From positions 3,473,302-3,537,301 of the forward strand of contig NC_079213.1 in NCBI RefSeq assembly GCF_029633865.1: 64,000 nucleotides of DNA. Direction: 5' to 3'. The position numbers and the translations under genes are program-made. Source of the DNA: Lampris incognitus. Taxonomy: Eukaryota > Chordata > Actinopteri > Lampriformes > Lampridae. Shown here piece after piece: positions 1 through 13,700 of the stretch; the stretch's first letter is position 1, and each line of letters begins with the position of its first letter. Under the pieces are notes generated by a model that searched no databases, was not told where the DNA came from, and saw nothing but the letters and a program-made list of their open reading frames with translations.

Positions 1-44
1 GTTGTCTGGACAGTGGAATCTTTTGGACTGTGTTGTTAAGTGTT

Positions 45-240
45 TGTGTTTTGGTTTTTTTGCTTTGTTCTCTGTTTTGGTGGTGTCGTTTTTAGGAATT
101 CTGGATGTGTGTTTTTGTCTTTTGTGTCGCACTGCTGTGGGCTGAGGAAAACAGAATTTCGTTTCTTTTGTGTACTTTCGTACACAAAATAAACGACAGT
201 AAGTTGTTCCTGATAAATATGTTTGATACTATACGTTACA
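45..240 (+). repeat. 3' end of a retroposon family shared with 45150-45260
   Basis: A T/G-rich stretch, then a GTGTCGCACTGCTGTGGGCTG-like block followed by AATTTCGTTTCTTTTGTG and an AAATAAACGAC tail. The same ordered blocks recur, diverged, at 45160-45260. It lies in a zdhhc17 intron. Positions 241-340 show nothing recognisable. Confidence 0.5.
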
Positions 241-341
241 TGACCAAGCTCTTCCAAGTGAGGAACCTCAGCAGGACTTTTAACGCTGTATTTTAACATA
301 CAGAAGCAGATAGAGGGCGCTGTTTAAACGATCTGTTGTAT

Positions 342-686
342 ATCATGTAAAGCGCTCTCTCCCTCTCTCTCTCTCCCTCTCTCCCCCTCTCCTCTCTGCC
401 TCTCTCCCCCTCTCTCCTTCTCCCTCTCCCCCCTCTACCTCTCCTCTCTGCTTCTCTCCCTCTCTCTCTCCCTCTCTCCTTCTCCCTCTCCCCCCCTCTC
501 TCTTCTCTCCTCTCTCCTTCTCCCTCTCCCCCCTCTCCCTCTCCTCTCTGCTTCTCTCCCTCTCTCTCTCCCTCTCCCCCCCCCTCTCTCTTCTCCCTCT
601 CTCTCCTCTCTCCTTCTCCCCCCCCCCCTCTCTCTTCTCCCTCTCTCTCCTCTCTCCTTCTCCCCCCCCCCCCCTCTCTCTTCTCC

Positions 687-717
<31 letters not shown>

Positions 718-718
718 C
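342..718 (+). repeat. CT-rich polypyrimidine microsatellite abutting a zdhhc17 exon
   Basis: About 370 bp of interrupted CTCTCC/CCCTCT repeats with long C runs, ending in the acceptor CAG of the 721 exon. It would form an extremely long polypyrimidine tract in the pre-mRNA. Confidence 0.95.
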
Positions 719-720
719 AG

Positions 721-821
721 GGCGTTCTTTGACCACTCCATGCACAGTGCTCTTCCTCTGGGCATCTATCTGGCCACAAAGTTCTGGATGTACTCCACCT
801 GGTTCTACTGGTTCTGGAACG
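721..821 (+). CDS. zdhhc17: zdhhc17 exon: transmembrane segment before the U12 intron
   Basis: The exon follows a long CT-rich tract ending in CAG at 718-720. Its first base completes a codon begun upstream. It encodes a hydrophobic aromatic segment including [14 protein letters not shown]. It ends one base into an Asp codon, directly before ATATCCTTTT, so no GT donor is used. Reading straight on gives a non-homologous tail to about 1012, which is intron. Confidence 0.95.
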
Positions 822-3800
822 ATATCCTTTTCCCTGCAGACCATCAGGACTTTTCCTGTGTGGTTGTGTTCAGACGACACACCTTCATGCTCAGTTTCGG
901 GGTTCTCCACATTGGCGTTGCCGTGCATCTCGTGGCGTTTCAGACTGCCGTTCGTTTCGGTATTTCGGTATTCGTTTTGTCAGTGAATGTGTTGACAGCG
1001 GTTATTCGTTGACGAGCTCTTCTTTCATGCCGGCGACTAAACGATGACGTCGCCAGTAGGTTCTTAAAAACAAAAACTAAGATGAAACCTCTTTTTGATT
1101 TCTCTCGACAAAATATGGCGAGAGAATGTCAGCAAGGTACAACAGACAGCTGAAGGGGGGCAGGCGGGACGCCACTCTGAGATGGTCTTGACTTGATCCA
1201 GTTAAATGTGTGCGTCTGTTCTGCAGAACCCAGCCTGTGTTGGTGCTTCCTCGTCATAGGACGAGAGGATCGTGTTCTGCATGGAGTCAGTACAGCAGCG
1301 TGCCTCTGAATCATGATGAGAGTCAGAGTAAAGAGCGGCTGAACACCGGTCCGTGTTGGTGGGTTTGAGTACCGGTTCTTCTGGGTGTAGGCGTGCCAAA
1401 CGGGCAGCACCGACACTACTTCTGACAATTGTTACTGCTGCCTCTGTTCGTCTGTCTGTCAGTACTGATAAATCAAACAGATTTTTTTGTTAATTTACCC
1501 CCTTTTCTGCCCAGTTGTACTTGGCCAATCACCCCACTCTTCTGGGCCGTCCCGGTCTCTGCTCCACCCCCTCTGCTGATCCGGGGAGGCTGCAGACTAC
1601 CACATGCCTCCTCCCATACATGTGGAGCCTCAGCTGCTTCTTTTCACCTGACAGTGAGGAGTTTCACCAGGGGGACGTAGCGCATGGGAGGATCACGCTA
1701 TTTCCCCAGTTCCCCCTCCCCCTCAAACAGGCGCTGTGACCTACCAGAGGAGGCGCTAGTGCAGCGATCAGGACACATACCCACATCCGGCTTCCCACCC
1801 GCCGACATGGCCAATTGTGTCTGTAGAGACGGCCAACCAAGCCGGAGGTAACGAGGGGATTCAAACCGGCGTTCCCCATGTTGGTAGGTAACGGAATAGA
1901 CCGCCACGCCGCCCGCGCCCCCAATCAAACAGATTTATTGCAGTAAACGTGTTTATGTTATCTGATGTTCCTAGCTGCAGCTGTGTCCATCCCGCTATGC
2001 TAACACACAGTACCAAGACCAGCCGGCCAGCTTTTTAAATTCTACATGGTTTTTAACCTGTAGTTCTCGGCAAACTCACTAACATGGTCTGTCAGCCGGA
2101 TAGCTCAGTAGGTAAGAATGCTGGCTCTCCCGCCAGAGATCGAGGGTTCAAACCCCGGTTGGGACGATTCTCCAGTAAGAGCCCATGGCTTAGACTCCTG
2201 ATGCTGTACAAGCCAAGCTCCCTTTCAGGTGGACATCGACTTGGATGAAAGCGACTGCAAAATGAAATTGTTCATTGTGATTGTCTAGAGGGTGTAGTTG
2301 CTCGCTCACCTCCGTTCAGCTGCTAACGGTGATGGTTACTGCTGATGGTGACGGTTACTGCTGACGGTGACGGTTACTGCTGATGGTGATGGTGATGGCG
2401 CCCCCTCTGGTCAGTTGGGGCGCCTGTTCGGGGGGGAGGAGGAACTGGGGGGAATAGCGTGATCCTCCCACGTGCTATGTCCCCCTGGTGAAACTCCTCA
2501 CTGTCAGGTGAAAAGAAGCGGCTGGTGACTCCACATGTATGGGAGGAGGCATGTGGTAGTCTGCAGCCCTCCTGGATCAGCAGAGGGGGTGGAGCAGAGA
2601 CCGGGACGACTCGGAAGAGTGGGGTAATTGGCAGGTAAAATTGGGGAGAAAAGGGGGGGTGGGGACTCATACCATGAGCCAGACTCCAATCACAAACCAT
2701 GCACGGTTCAGAGCAAGGGGGTCCGATGTACTGATTTCTATAAAACGGGTTCCAGCAACTTCCTGTAGCATGTTCTGGAAGAGGGTTAAGAGGGAAACCA
2801 GCAGGAGAGCCCTGCAGGGAGATGGAGTTTCAGTCCAGCTGCAGCATAATAAGGAAGGAGGATGAGGAGGGGGTTCTTTATTGTCAGATACAGTAAGACG
2901 GTGAAACTGTCTCAGGAAGTACCAGCAGTGCTGAACCCGGTGTTCTCGTGTGGACGGGGCTGGCGTCGCCTCGTCCTGTGTTGCAGAGCGCCGTGTAACA
3001 CAGAAGGTACTGACAGTGTCCTCTGAGCCCGTTCAATGTACACACAGGATGAGATACTTTTCCTTCCTGTTCACAACGCCGCCGGGGTCCAAATCAACCG
3101 GTTGTCTTGAGTGGGCGGAGCCTCGTGTGCAACTTCAATGCTCTCACCGCCCTCTTCCTGTCCCCGGCCTTCAAATGAGGGTTTCTGCGCAGGATGCCGA
3201 CATCATTTCCTGTGTTTCTGTCAGTGCTCGCTCCTCGGGGGGCATTTCCAGTTACAGTAGAAGAGCTTTTTGGATCGGTTTACGGAGGAGGCTGAACGTT
3301 ACACCAGTTTAAAGGTCCTCTGGTACAAAGACGCTTGCATTGTGTAAAGTCGCCTCTTTTTTTCCTCCGCTGCCCCCGAGGTGCCGGATGATGTCACTTC
3401 ACCTTTAGGGGACAAAGGTCTTCATTTTCTGAAGAGCGGCGACTGGTTTCCCTCCAGATACAGTTCTACTGTTCTGATCTCGTCCCTGTTGAGTACTGGA
3501 GTTCATCCTCAGTTGTGTGTTGACCTGTGTGTGTGTCTGTGTGTGTCTGTGTGTCAGTAAAACTACCACCACATGCGTCATTGTGCTGCAGTATGCTGAT
3601 GACAGTGCCGTACTGTCCCTGGTAGAGGAGGAACTACACTCTGGACGTCTTTGCAAAGGCACACAAGCAGCTTGGGCTGGCCGTTAACATAAAGACCCAT
3701 GTCCTCTACCAGCCCCCACCCTTCAGAAATATGCCTGCTCTGCCCCCATCCACCTCTGTAGACAACACCACACTCAAAAACGTGGAACAGTTCCCACATG

Positions 3801-4742
3801 TTGGCGGCCTGCTCTCCTCCAAAGCCGACACTGACACTGAAATACGCCACCTTCTCAGTGGTGCCAGCCGGCCCTTCTCAAGACTGAGTAAAAGAGTTTT
3901 TGAAAACCATGACCTTCAGGCCAGAGCCAAAATTCTGGTGTACAAAGCGGTAGTGCTGCCCACCCTACTGTATGGGTCAGAAACCTGGACCACATGTAGC
4001 AGGCACCTGAAGGCCCTCGAGGCTTACCAACAGTGCTGCCTAAGGAAGATCTTAAGATCAGCTGGGAGGATAAACACACCAACTTCAGCATCCTCAAGCA
4101 GGCCAACAGGCCAACTACACCTGCCACCATCGCACAGCATCAGCTGAGGTGGGCTTCCGGGTAGGGTAGCGGTCTATTCTGTTGCCGACCAACACGGGGA
4201 TCCCAGTTCGATTCCCCGTGGTACCTCCGGCTTGGTCGGGCGTCCCTACAGACACAATTGGCCGTGTCTGTGGGTGGGAAGCCGGATGTGGGTATGTGTC
4301 CTGGTCGCTGCACTAGCGCCTCCTCTGGTCGGTCGGGGACACCTGTTCGGGGGGAGGGGGAACTGGGGGGAATAGCGGGATCCTCCCATGTGCTACGTCC
4401 CCCTGGTGAAACTCCCCGGATCAGCAGAGGGGGTGGAGCAGAGACCGGGACGGCTCGGAAGAGTGGGGTAATTGGCCGGGTACAACTGGGGAGGAAAAGG
4501 AGGAAAGAAATCCAAAACAACAAAACCATGACCTCCGCTGTGCTGCTGAAAACAAGCACAGACTCAGAAGGGAGGAGATACCAGAGAGACCCAAACCACA
4601 TCCTCAACCATGTCTTCACACCCCTGCCCACATCGCCCCAGAATATGTGGCTCCAGGATCAGCCTCCTCACCCACCTGCAGACCCACAACGACCTAGAAG
4701 GAGGACAGTCGCACTCGACCCCGAGTGACCGCCGATGATGAT

Positions 4743-4781
<39 letters not shown>

Positions 4782-7700
4782 TCTGAGGATTCCTGGTGTG
4801 TTTGTCTCCTCCCTGTCGCTGTGTTTACCTCTTGCCTTCCTGGAGCATGTGGTTGAAATCGGATTAGGAGCCGCCAGCTGTTGTTGGTTTCACATCCAGT
4901 CCATGATTCTCCTCTTCACCTGAGGGAAGGACGGAAGGCCCGGAGTCGTTTCAGTCTTGTTTGAGAACGTCCACTGGACTGAAGACAACAGACCGAGTGA
5001 AGAGACGTCTTGATGCGTGCTCAGTAGTCCAGGTAGAGGAACACAGAAGGTGAATCAGTTCATGTGGACACGGCGTTTGCTGAGAGAACCGTTTCATCAC
5101 TCAGGTACTGCCCCGTTTCCACTGCATGGTACCGGCTCGACCCGACTCTACTCTGTTCAATCAATCAATCAAGCTGCATTTTATATAGCTCAACTCTACT
5201 GGCTTTACTTTGTGGGATGAAATCAGCGCATTCCCAGAGAAAACAAGTGATGTATTTTGGAGTAATTCATCCTGAATGTCGTCCCGTGAAAGGCAGGAGG
5301 GGTCACAGTATGCAGGAGGGACACATTCAGAATATTGAAAGTAAAACTGACTTGCGTGGACTCCGGGCTGCCGGGGGCGACTGTAATGGAGGGTAAAGCT
5401 TACCGGTCACAATCAAAGAATGAGAAACCCCACCAACTAAGTCTGAAACACACTGTGGACCAGCTGTGCTCTTGAGCTGCTGGGTAAGTTACATAGTTCA
5501 GCTGTTATTGGTGTACTTTTAATAATCCATTGTCAGCATCACCGTATTATAGTGTTGATTTTGGCCAAGGTTGCCCATAGCGTTCTTTTATCCAGGCTTG
5601 TTCGGGGGTCCTGTAGGGGCTCCTGGGGGTCGCAGGGCGGCCAGGGACATGTCCCGGGTCCGGGGGAACCGCCCCATGATTTTTTTTTACCTTCGGACCA
5701 GAACCGGTATTTTCAACAAAATAAGGCAAACGAGATGCCTCCGCGGGCAGGAGGACTTTCCCGAACGGCCGGTCCCCACCTGGAGCTCCCAGAGGGGGAG
5801 AAACGTTTAAAATAGGCCGGATTTGGGGAGGCCAGACTGGCCAGAGACCATCCCAGCCGACCCTCCCCACGGGTCTTTATGCTCTGAAGTGAAAGGTGGA
5901 ACCTGGCTAACCTGGGACTAGCATAACAAAGTTATGTTAGCGGGCTAGCTAGCATTAGCTGTCATTAAATGAGGTATCTGGCCACAGACTAAGCTGGTGA
6001 CGTTCATCAGGTACATTAATAATGTTATTTTGTTAGTCAGTAACGCGTTGTTGATAATGGTAATAATCATCGTGTGGGTAAAAGTAACAGTAATGATACG
6101 TTAGCTGTATTAGCTATCAATAATAGCTAGTAGCAAGCTTAGCTTGGAGCAGACAGGTATTTTTGGTGGTTTTGGGTGGATTAAGCTGGCCATGGGGTCT
6201 GCTATACTGCCAAATCCATTGCCCACATTGTGCTTCTTGCATTCTGGGTTTGGGGAAGGGAAAGAAAATTACACCCCTCCAAACTTTTCACATATCTAGT
6301 ATCCGGTCTGCAGATCCCATAGGCACACCGTTTCAGCGTTTTGACCTCCCTCTTAGAAACCGTTGCTAAGGTAGGATTGGACAAGCACCATTCTGGGGCG
6401 GTACTTTGCGAAAGGTCAATTGGGGAGAAAAGGGGGGGGGTCCATTTAAAAAAAAAAACAACAACAACACTTGTCAGCCGTCTTCCTTAACGTCACAGCA
6501 CATCTGCCGTTCGCCACGGTCCACATTCCCTTCCTGATAAACAGCGTGGCACTCTTCTACAACTTTGGTAAATCCTGGAAGTCCGACCCCGGGATCATCA
6601 AGGCCTCCGAAGAGCAGAAGAAGAAGGTAAACGTAGATTTCATCCCTCCGCTCCCGGAGAGCTTTGAATTTAGAAACACTGATTCAGGTGCAGACACACT
6701 GTCCAGGTGTTGGCGATGCTTATCGAATAAGATGAGAAAAACCACTGTTGGGTATTAAAGGTGTTAAAACCTTTTCATCAGGCTGTGTCAGTCCACCATA
6801 TCTCTGATTTATTGTCTGCGGCGCCTCTTGCAAGAAACACTTCTCTCCTGTTTTGAGTTTGAGGCTCGTTTAACTTTGTTGTCATGTGACTGCATTTAAT
6901 TTTTTTATCCCAGATTGCAAAGTTGATGTGGCCTGAACCTGTCCTACACCCGACACTTTCATCTGACCCACATACCGCATAGAATGATGGCACTTGGGCG
7001 GTCCGCTGCAGTTTGCCAGATCTGGGCCAGAACCAAGCCATAGCAATGCTGCATGTGCCACATATTTGCCAAAGGTGGCCATATTTGTGTTGTGATATTT
7101 GGGCCATATTCACCATTTACCACACGGGCCACTTCAGGGTCACATCCAGACCACATGTTGCCCAGAGCACCGCGTCTTTGCCAAGAAAGACCCACATGTG
7201 ATTTGGCATATTTGGGCCATATTTGCTGTTATACATGTGGGCCACTTCAGGCTCACATCCACTTTGTCAGGGCCAAAAGAAGGCCGTCAGTGCTGCATTA
7301 TTGCCTGAAGTGGCCCACATCCGGATGTTATCTGTTAGTCCCCCAACAGCAGGGATTGGACCGGTGGGGCAGGAAGGGCATGTCAATCCAAACAAACCAA
7401 TCAGGTCTTAGATTTATTTATTTTTTTCACAGAAAATCAAAGTGCTCTGCCATTGGTTGACATCAGCGAGCAGATCTTCAGAACAGTCTTGGTAGAAGAC
7501 ATTCAGACACGCTTGACTGTCAGTCTCAGATGCCTTATTGGTTGTGTTTCACCAGTCTAATTTATGAGTGTACGAAAATATCAACACACCCATGATATCA
7601 TCTTTCACATTATTGTACTGTTTTCTAAAACACTGCATTGATTTTAATAGGACACAGACGTGGCGGCGTCTCTGTGGTGTAGTTTAATCTATGACCACTA

Positions 7701-10700
7701 AGGGGCATGTACAGTATCGTAACGGCCAAGACAGTAATTATGGCCCTTTTGGATTTTCCGTTCAATAACTGAAGAAAATAAAAGATACAGACCTGCCGCT
7801 CCCCGAATTTGCCTAAAATTGCACATATTTGCATTAAAACGGGTTTTAGATCAATCGCACAAAAAAGTTATAAGATCTACCTGAAATGACCACGAGCGGT
7901 CACATGGCCCGTCTCGTGATCACGTGCGTCATGTCAGTATTTATGACGTGTTGTCGCATCATTTCCTGCGTGAAGTTCATTTCTCTGTCCTAGAAACATT
8001 ACGTTACATTAATGTAATGTAACACACTAGCACCCTCCAACATGTCTGGCTACAGACGCACCATGACTACCACGAGGCGCCGCAGTATTTACAGGTGTTG
8101 GACAGCGGCCATTTTAAATGGTATAAAAACAGTGTTAAAGTTGTTGAAATTTTAATTTTGGTGTCAGTTAATTTCATAACAGACACACTAACATATGTAA
8201 TGCGTTAATATCTCAACTGGGAATTTATCTTGACACAATATAGCGTCTAAACACCGCCGTGGTCAAAATGACCTCCCACGGTCGTTCTAGTAGTTTTTAA
8301 GTTCCGGTCGTTTTTTGGGTAGTAAAACATGACAGTTTACTGACAATGGTAAAAAAAAAAAAAAGGAAATTAAACTGGTTTGGGCACGTTTGCTGAACAG
8401 AAAAGACACTTGTAAGGCCTGGTAGAGGGGACTGGGAAGGACATCCTGCAAGGCCTGGTAAGAGGGGACTGGGAAGGACATGCTGCAAGGCCTGGTAGAG
8501 GGGACTGGGAAGGACATGCTGCAAGGCCTTGTAGGAGGGGACTGGGAAGGACATGCTGTAAGGCCTGGTAGGAGGGACTAGGAAGGACATGCTGTAAGGC
8601 CTGGTAGAAGGGACTAGGAAGGACATCCTGCAAGGCCTGGTAAGAGGGGACTGGGAAGGACATCCTGCCATGCCTGGTAAGAGGGACTAGGAAGGACATG
8701 CTGCAAGGCCTGGTGGAGGGGCTAGGAAGGACATCCTGCAAGGCCTGGTAGAGGGGACTAGGAAGGACATGCTGCAAGGCCTGGTAGAGGGGACTGGGAA
8801 GGACATGCTGTAAGGCCTGGTAGAGGGGACTGGGAAGGACATCCTGCAAGGCCTGGTAAGAGGGACTAGGAAGGACATCCTGCCATGCCTGGTAGAGGGG
8901 ACTGGGAAGGACATGCTGCAAGGCCTGGTAGAGGGGACTGGGAAGGACATGCTGCAAGGCCTGGTAGAGGGGACTGGGAGGACATCCTGCAAGGCCTGGT
9001 AGAGGGGACTGGGAAGGACATCCTGCAAGGCCTGGTAGAGGGGACTGGGAAGGACATGCTGCAAGGCCTGGTAAGAGGGACTAGGAAGGACATCCTGCAA
9101 GGCCTGGATAGGGGACTGGGAAGGACATGCTGCAAGGTCTGGTAGAAGGGACTGGGAAGGACATGCTGCAAGGTCTGGTAGAAGGGACTGGGAAGGACAT
9201 CCTGCAAGGCCTGATAGAAGGGGACTGGGAGGACATCCTGCATGGCCTGGTAGAGGGGACTGGGAAGGACATCCTGCAAGGCCTGGTAGAGGGGACTGGG
9301 AGGAGAGGGAGAGGGAGAGGGAGAAAAACCTGGCTAAAGGGCATGGGAGGATGGCTACAGGGAGAGCTGCGATGGGTAGGGGATGCTGGAAGAGACTTGT
9401 TGAGGCATCAGCTGTGCTCCTACGACCTCCATAGGTTATGGAACTGATGATGATGATGATGTTTGGGACTGTTTCAATATTTATTTTCAGTTCTTTCTTG
9501 ACATGTCACGTTTTATAGGCAAAGTGTGTTTCCCGTTTTGTTTTTCAGGTAATATTTGCACTTTTTCAAGTCTGCTATTCAAGTTCGACCATGTCTCTCT
9601 GAAGTTTGAAGTGTTTAAAATAGTAGTTTAGTTGTTAAAATGTTAATTTCGGTGTCAGTTTCATAACAGACATACTAACATGCAGTGCATTCATATCTCA
9701 GTTGGGTTTTTATCTTGACAGAATAAAAGTTTAAAACCCGGCGGTCATTTGGACCGCCCGTGGTCGTGTTAGGTAGGAGTGAAATGCCGGTGGTTCTGGT
9801 GTCCACCACAGCAGGCAGCGCCAGTGTCACACTAGCTGTGACTGATTACTCTGATATAATGGATGTTGAGCTGGTTTCTTTGTGATTTTTCTGTAAAATT
9901 TTGACCAACTACTGCCACGTATCACAGTATTTGTGGTATCACAATACATCGCAGTACATGGACTCATGACAGTGGTGCGGTGAAACAGTTCATATTACCA
10001 GACTCCTGTCAGTACTTAGCCCCAAATCTCACAGTGTTCCAGGTTTGTCTGCAGATAACATCACATTCAGCCTGATTTCATGTCGTCCCAGCTCCACATA
10101 AGCTGCAGTGTTGTATTCAGATAGAAAGAGGCCGGACTGCCAGCCGTCTGCTGGCACATGGGACCGAGTCCGTCCTTCATTAACGCGCCGATGGAGGACA
10201 ACAGAGTCTCCTCTATGCTCGCTAGCAGGCCGACTTTCCCCCATTGTGTGATTTACGCCTGAGCTAAATTTAGCCAGCATTGTTAGAGCTACTCTGGTCA
10301 TGGCTTGGTGTGACGATGCCGTGCAGCTTCTTCTCTTTTAGGTTCTGTGTGTTTCTGAGGAAAAGAAATGGAAGATATCCTTTTTGCAAATTATTAAACT
10401 CAAGAAAAAAAAGTCAAGATGTCAAGTGAAGTGGATGGTCAGTCACGCCATAACCAACCTGGTGTCTTTATTTTTTATCATCCCTAATGTCATTCAGCTG
10501 AAAGATGATGTTTAACGTTTATCCTGTCACAGATCCTCCAGCCTCAGCCTGGGGTGGACTTCAGCAGGGTGGATGGATTTGTTTGGTCTTTTCTGCCAAG
10601 TCTCCTGCAGTTTGTAATGTCTGTTTATTTCTGCTTTGTTTTCGCCTCCAGACAATAGTTGAGCTGGCAGAGTCGGGCAGCCTGGATCTCAGTATATTCT

Positions 10701-13700
10701 GCAGCACCTGCCTGGTAAACAAAGCCTTCAAACTTTATTCAGACGTTTGAGAGGAGCTCAGGTACCCTGGTCATCTGTGACATCACAGCAGAGATGATTC
10801 ACTGATTCCACTTGTTTATGCATCTGAAACTTATTGATTCATATTTGACTCATAATGATATGAGATATGATTTGGTGCGATATATCAATCGGTATGACAT
10901 GATTCATATCATATTGATTCATGGTTGGTTTATAGTGATTCATATAATACTGCAAGTGGAAAACAGAAATAAGTGGAAAAACTCCTGCTAATAATAACAA
11001 CAGTAACAACTGCTACTAATTATAATGCTAATTTTCTTCCTCTTCCACTCCTCATACTGTTGCTGATGCTCGCAGTAATGAGAATAATAATAATGCCAAA
11101 ACGTTGTCGCTGTGGCTCTTTACGTGGCTTTTCCCTCACAGATACGGAAGCCCATCAGGTCCAAACACTGCGCCGTCTGCAACCGCTGCATCGCCAAGTT
11201 TGACCACCATTGCCCCTGGGTGGGAAACTGTGTTGGTGAGTCACGAACAAGATGGCAACAACACGCACACACTTCTCACAAACCAGCTGGACCCAGTTTT
11301 TCTTTTCTTTGTGAAGTCTCTCCAAAATGAAACGCCCCCTGGGTCGATGTCGGGATCAGATGATGTTGCTGGGTGTGATGACTTCATGTGAGGGACCGTG
11401 TTCCAGTGTTGGCCTGATGTTTGCCTGTTCTTTTTTTATTTTGAATTTAATCTTTCTCCCTTCTGCAGGAAGTGGGAACCATCGTTACTTCATGGGTTAC
11501 CTGTTCTTCTTGCTCTGTATGATCTGCTGGATGATCTACGGCTGCATCTCCTGTGAATACTTTGTATTACGTTACACTATAATACAATCAACCAGACTTT
11601 ACTACATTATACTGCAATACAATCCACTACACCATACTACTCTATACTATAATACATCTACTACATGTACGACAATATACCATCCATCCATCCATCCATT
11701 ATACAAACCGGTTATCCTGCTCTCAGGGTCGCGGGGTGCTGGAGGCTATCCCAGCTGCAGCCATTGGGCAGCAGGCGGGGCTACACCCTGGACTGGCCGC
11801 CAGGCCATCACAGATAATATACTATAATACATATAATCCACTGTATTGTACTATACTGTACTGTACTGTAATATACAGCATTGATAATGCTCTGCTGTGA
11901 TATATACACGATAATACACTATGATATGCTGCACCATACCACATTATACTTTCTATAGTGGACCATAACATACTCCATTATACCTCACTATACTTTTATA
12001 CTTAATACTGAAACCATACTGTAATATGTTCTCTCTCTCCCTCTCGTATCTCTCTATCTGTCTCGTCCCGGGCCAGACTGGAGGATCCACTGTGCCACCA
12101 GTTATGCGAAGGACGGGTTCTGGCTCTACGTGACCCAGATTGCGTCCTGCTCGCCCTGGATGTTCTGGATGTTTCTGAACAGTGTCTTCCACTTCATGTG
12201 GGTTGCCGTGCTCATCATGTGCCAGCTCTACCAGGTGGGTGCATGCGTCCCCCCCTCCCCCCAACAGTTCATACTGCTGTAGATGCCTTATTGTCTCTGT
12301 AAGAGTAGAGGAAACGAGCCACACGAGCTCGTCAATCAGTCATATTCGTCGTTCTTTTTTTTTTGTTTGTTGGATTTTTCCCCCTTTTTTCTCCCCAGTT
12401 GTGCTTGGCCAGCTACCCCACTCTTCCAAGCTGTCCCGGTCTCTGCTCCACCCCCTCTGCTGATCCGGGGAGGGCTGCAGACTACCACATGTCTCCTCCC
12501 ATACATGTGGAGTCGCCAGCCGCTTCTTTTCACCTGACAGCGAGTAGTTTCACCAGGGGGACATAACACGTGGGAGGATCACGCTATCCCCCCCCAAGTC
12601 CCCCTCTCCCCCGAACAGGCGCCCCGCCTGACCAGAGGAGGCGCTAGTGCGGCAACCAGGACACATACCTACATCCAGCTTCCCACCCGCAGACTCGGCC
12701 AATTGTGATTGTAGGGATGCCCGACCAAGCCGGAGGTAACACGGGGAGTCGAACCGGTGATCCCCGTGTTAGTAGGCAACGGAATAGACCGCTATGCTAC
12801 CCGGACGCCCCCACATTCATGTTTCTGCCTGGTCTGACCTCCCGCTCACTGGAGAACCAGTTCAAAAACGCGGCTCATCCAGAAAAGTGTGTGGCCAGAT
12901 CACAGCTTTGGAGATCACAGCTTTGGAGATCAACCCCAGCGGGTGGCGTCCCTGAGGTGTTGTGGGGACTGGGACGTAGTGTTTCATGTTGGCCGTACCA
13001 TAGAATGAGTCAATGACCCAGACACAGTACAGCGTGTGATCATGTTGTCTGTTGTTTTAATGGAAACCAGTGTAAGAGTCATGACTCACTGTTGTGGTTA
13101 CAGGACAAGAGATACTCTGCGTTTCTCAGTACTGAGTACTGAGTACTCCAGATGCAAACTGTCGTTTTTCAGGTGTTCGGTCTTGAAAGTTGAGCTTGGA
13201 AGTACAAACTCACGAGATCACATCACAAACTCAGTTTTGCAAAACTCAGTTTACAGTTGGAAATGAGAAGTATTTGCTGGTATTGCACAATACCCCAAAC
13301 TAGCAGGGCTTCATAGCTTCAAAAACGTTTTTGCACAAAAGGACAAATATCTGAAATTTACGCTGCTGATTTTTCACCACAAATTTCCTCAGAAATGAGT
13401 TAGGTTGCAAAATTAGTTTGCAGTACAAATGTTATAATAACTTGTAGTTCTGGGCATTACTGTTGATGTCAAAATGAATGCCGGGATCTTTATCTATCTC
13501 CAGTCAGCCAAGTCCCGACCCGATGCACCCTCCATGAAAGTGCAGCTCAAGAACACGTGTGGGTGTGTGACGTGGTCTTGGGTAAATCTGAACTTGTTTA
13601 GGGACGGATGACGTTTCACCAGTTTACAAGAATACAAATCCAGACAAGTCGCCTAATGAGGATCGCCCTTGATCGGATCGGCTGGTGATGAGGGTTGTGA

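Larger units (their letters stand above)
822..6501 (+). other. zdhhc17: U12-type AT-AC intron of zdhhc17
   Basis: The 5' splice site reads ATATCCTTTT at 822-831, the minor-spliceosome AT-AC consensus. TTCCTTAAC at 6483-6491 is a perfect U12 branch-site consensus. The intron ends in AC at 6500-6501, about 11 nt after the branch adenosine. Joining 821 to 6502 restores an Asp codon and a gap-free match to the family (FWND then LPF..HIPFL). The intron holds several SINEs and a LINE fragment. U12 introns are known to splice slowly, so this intron could limit zdhhc17 expression (inference). Confidence 0.93.

Noticed and set aside
293-928. Glu/Arg-rich frames on the - strand
   Set aside because: A CT-rich microsatellite read on the opposite strand to a real zdhhc17 exon.
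729-1012. Continuation of the zdhhc17 reading frame past 821
   Set aside because: The protein loses all family similarity after Asp. The AT-AC junction to 6502 restores it exactly.
2094-2166. Functional tRNA gene
   Set aside because: A and B boxes are good but the acceptor stem does not pair, and a SINE-type body follows.
4140-4631. Many frames of 60-160 codons with [10 protein letters not shown] or [12 protein letters not shown]-type motifs across the window
   Set aside because: All are translations of the main SINE family in different frames.
8370-9344. Several long open frames on the - strand ([11 protein letters not shown]-type repeats)
   Set aside because: They are the 36-bp minisatellite read in frame. 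The unit length is a multiple of 3, all frames are open together, and no splice or conservation signal is present.
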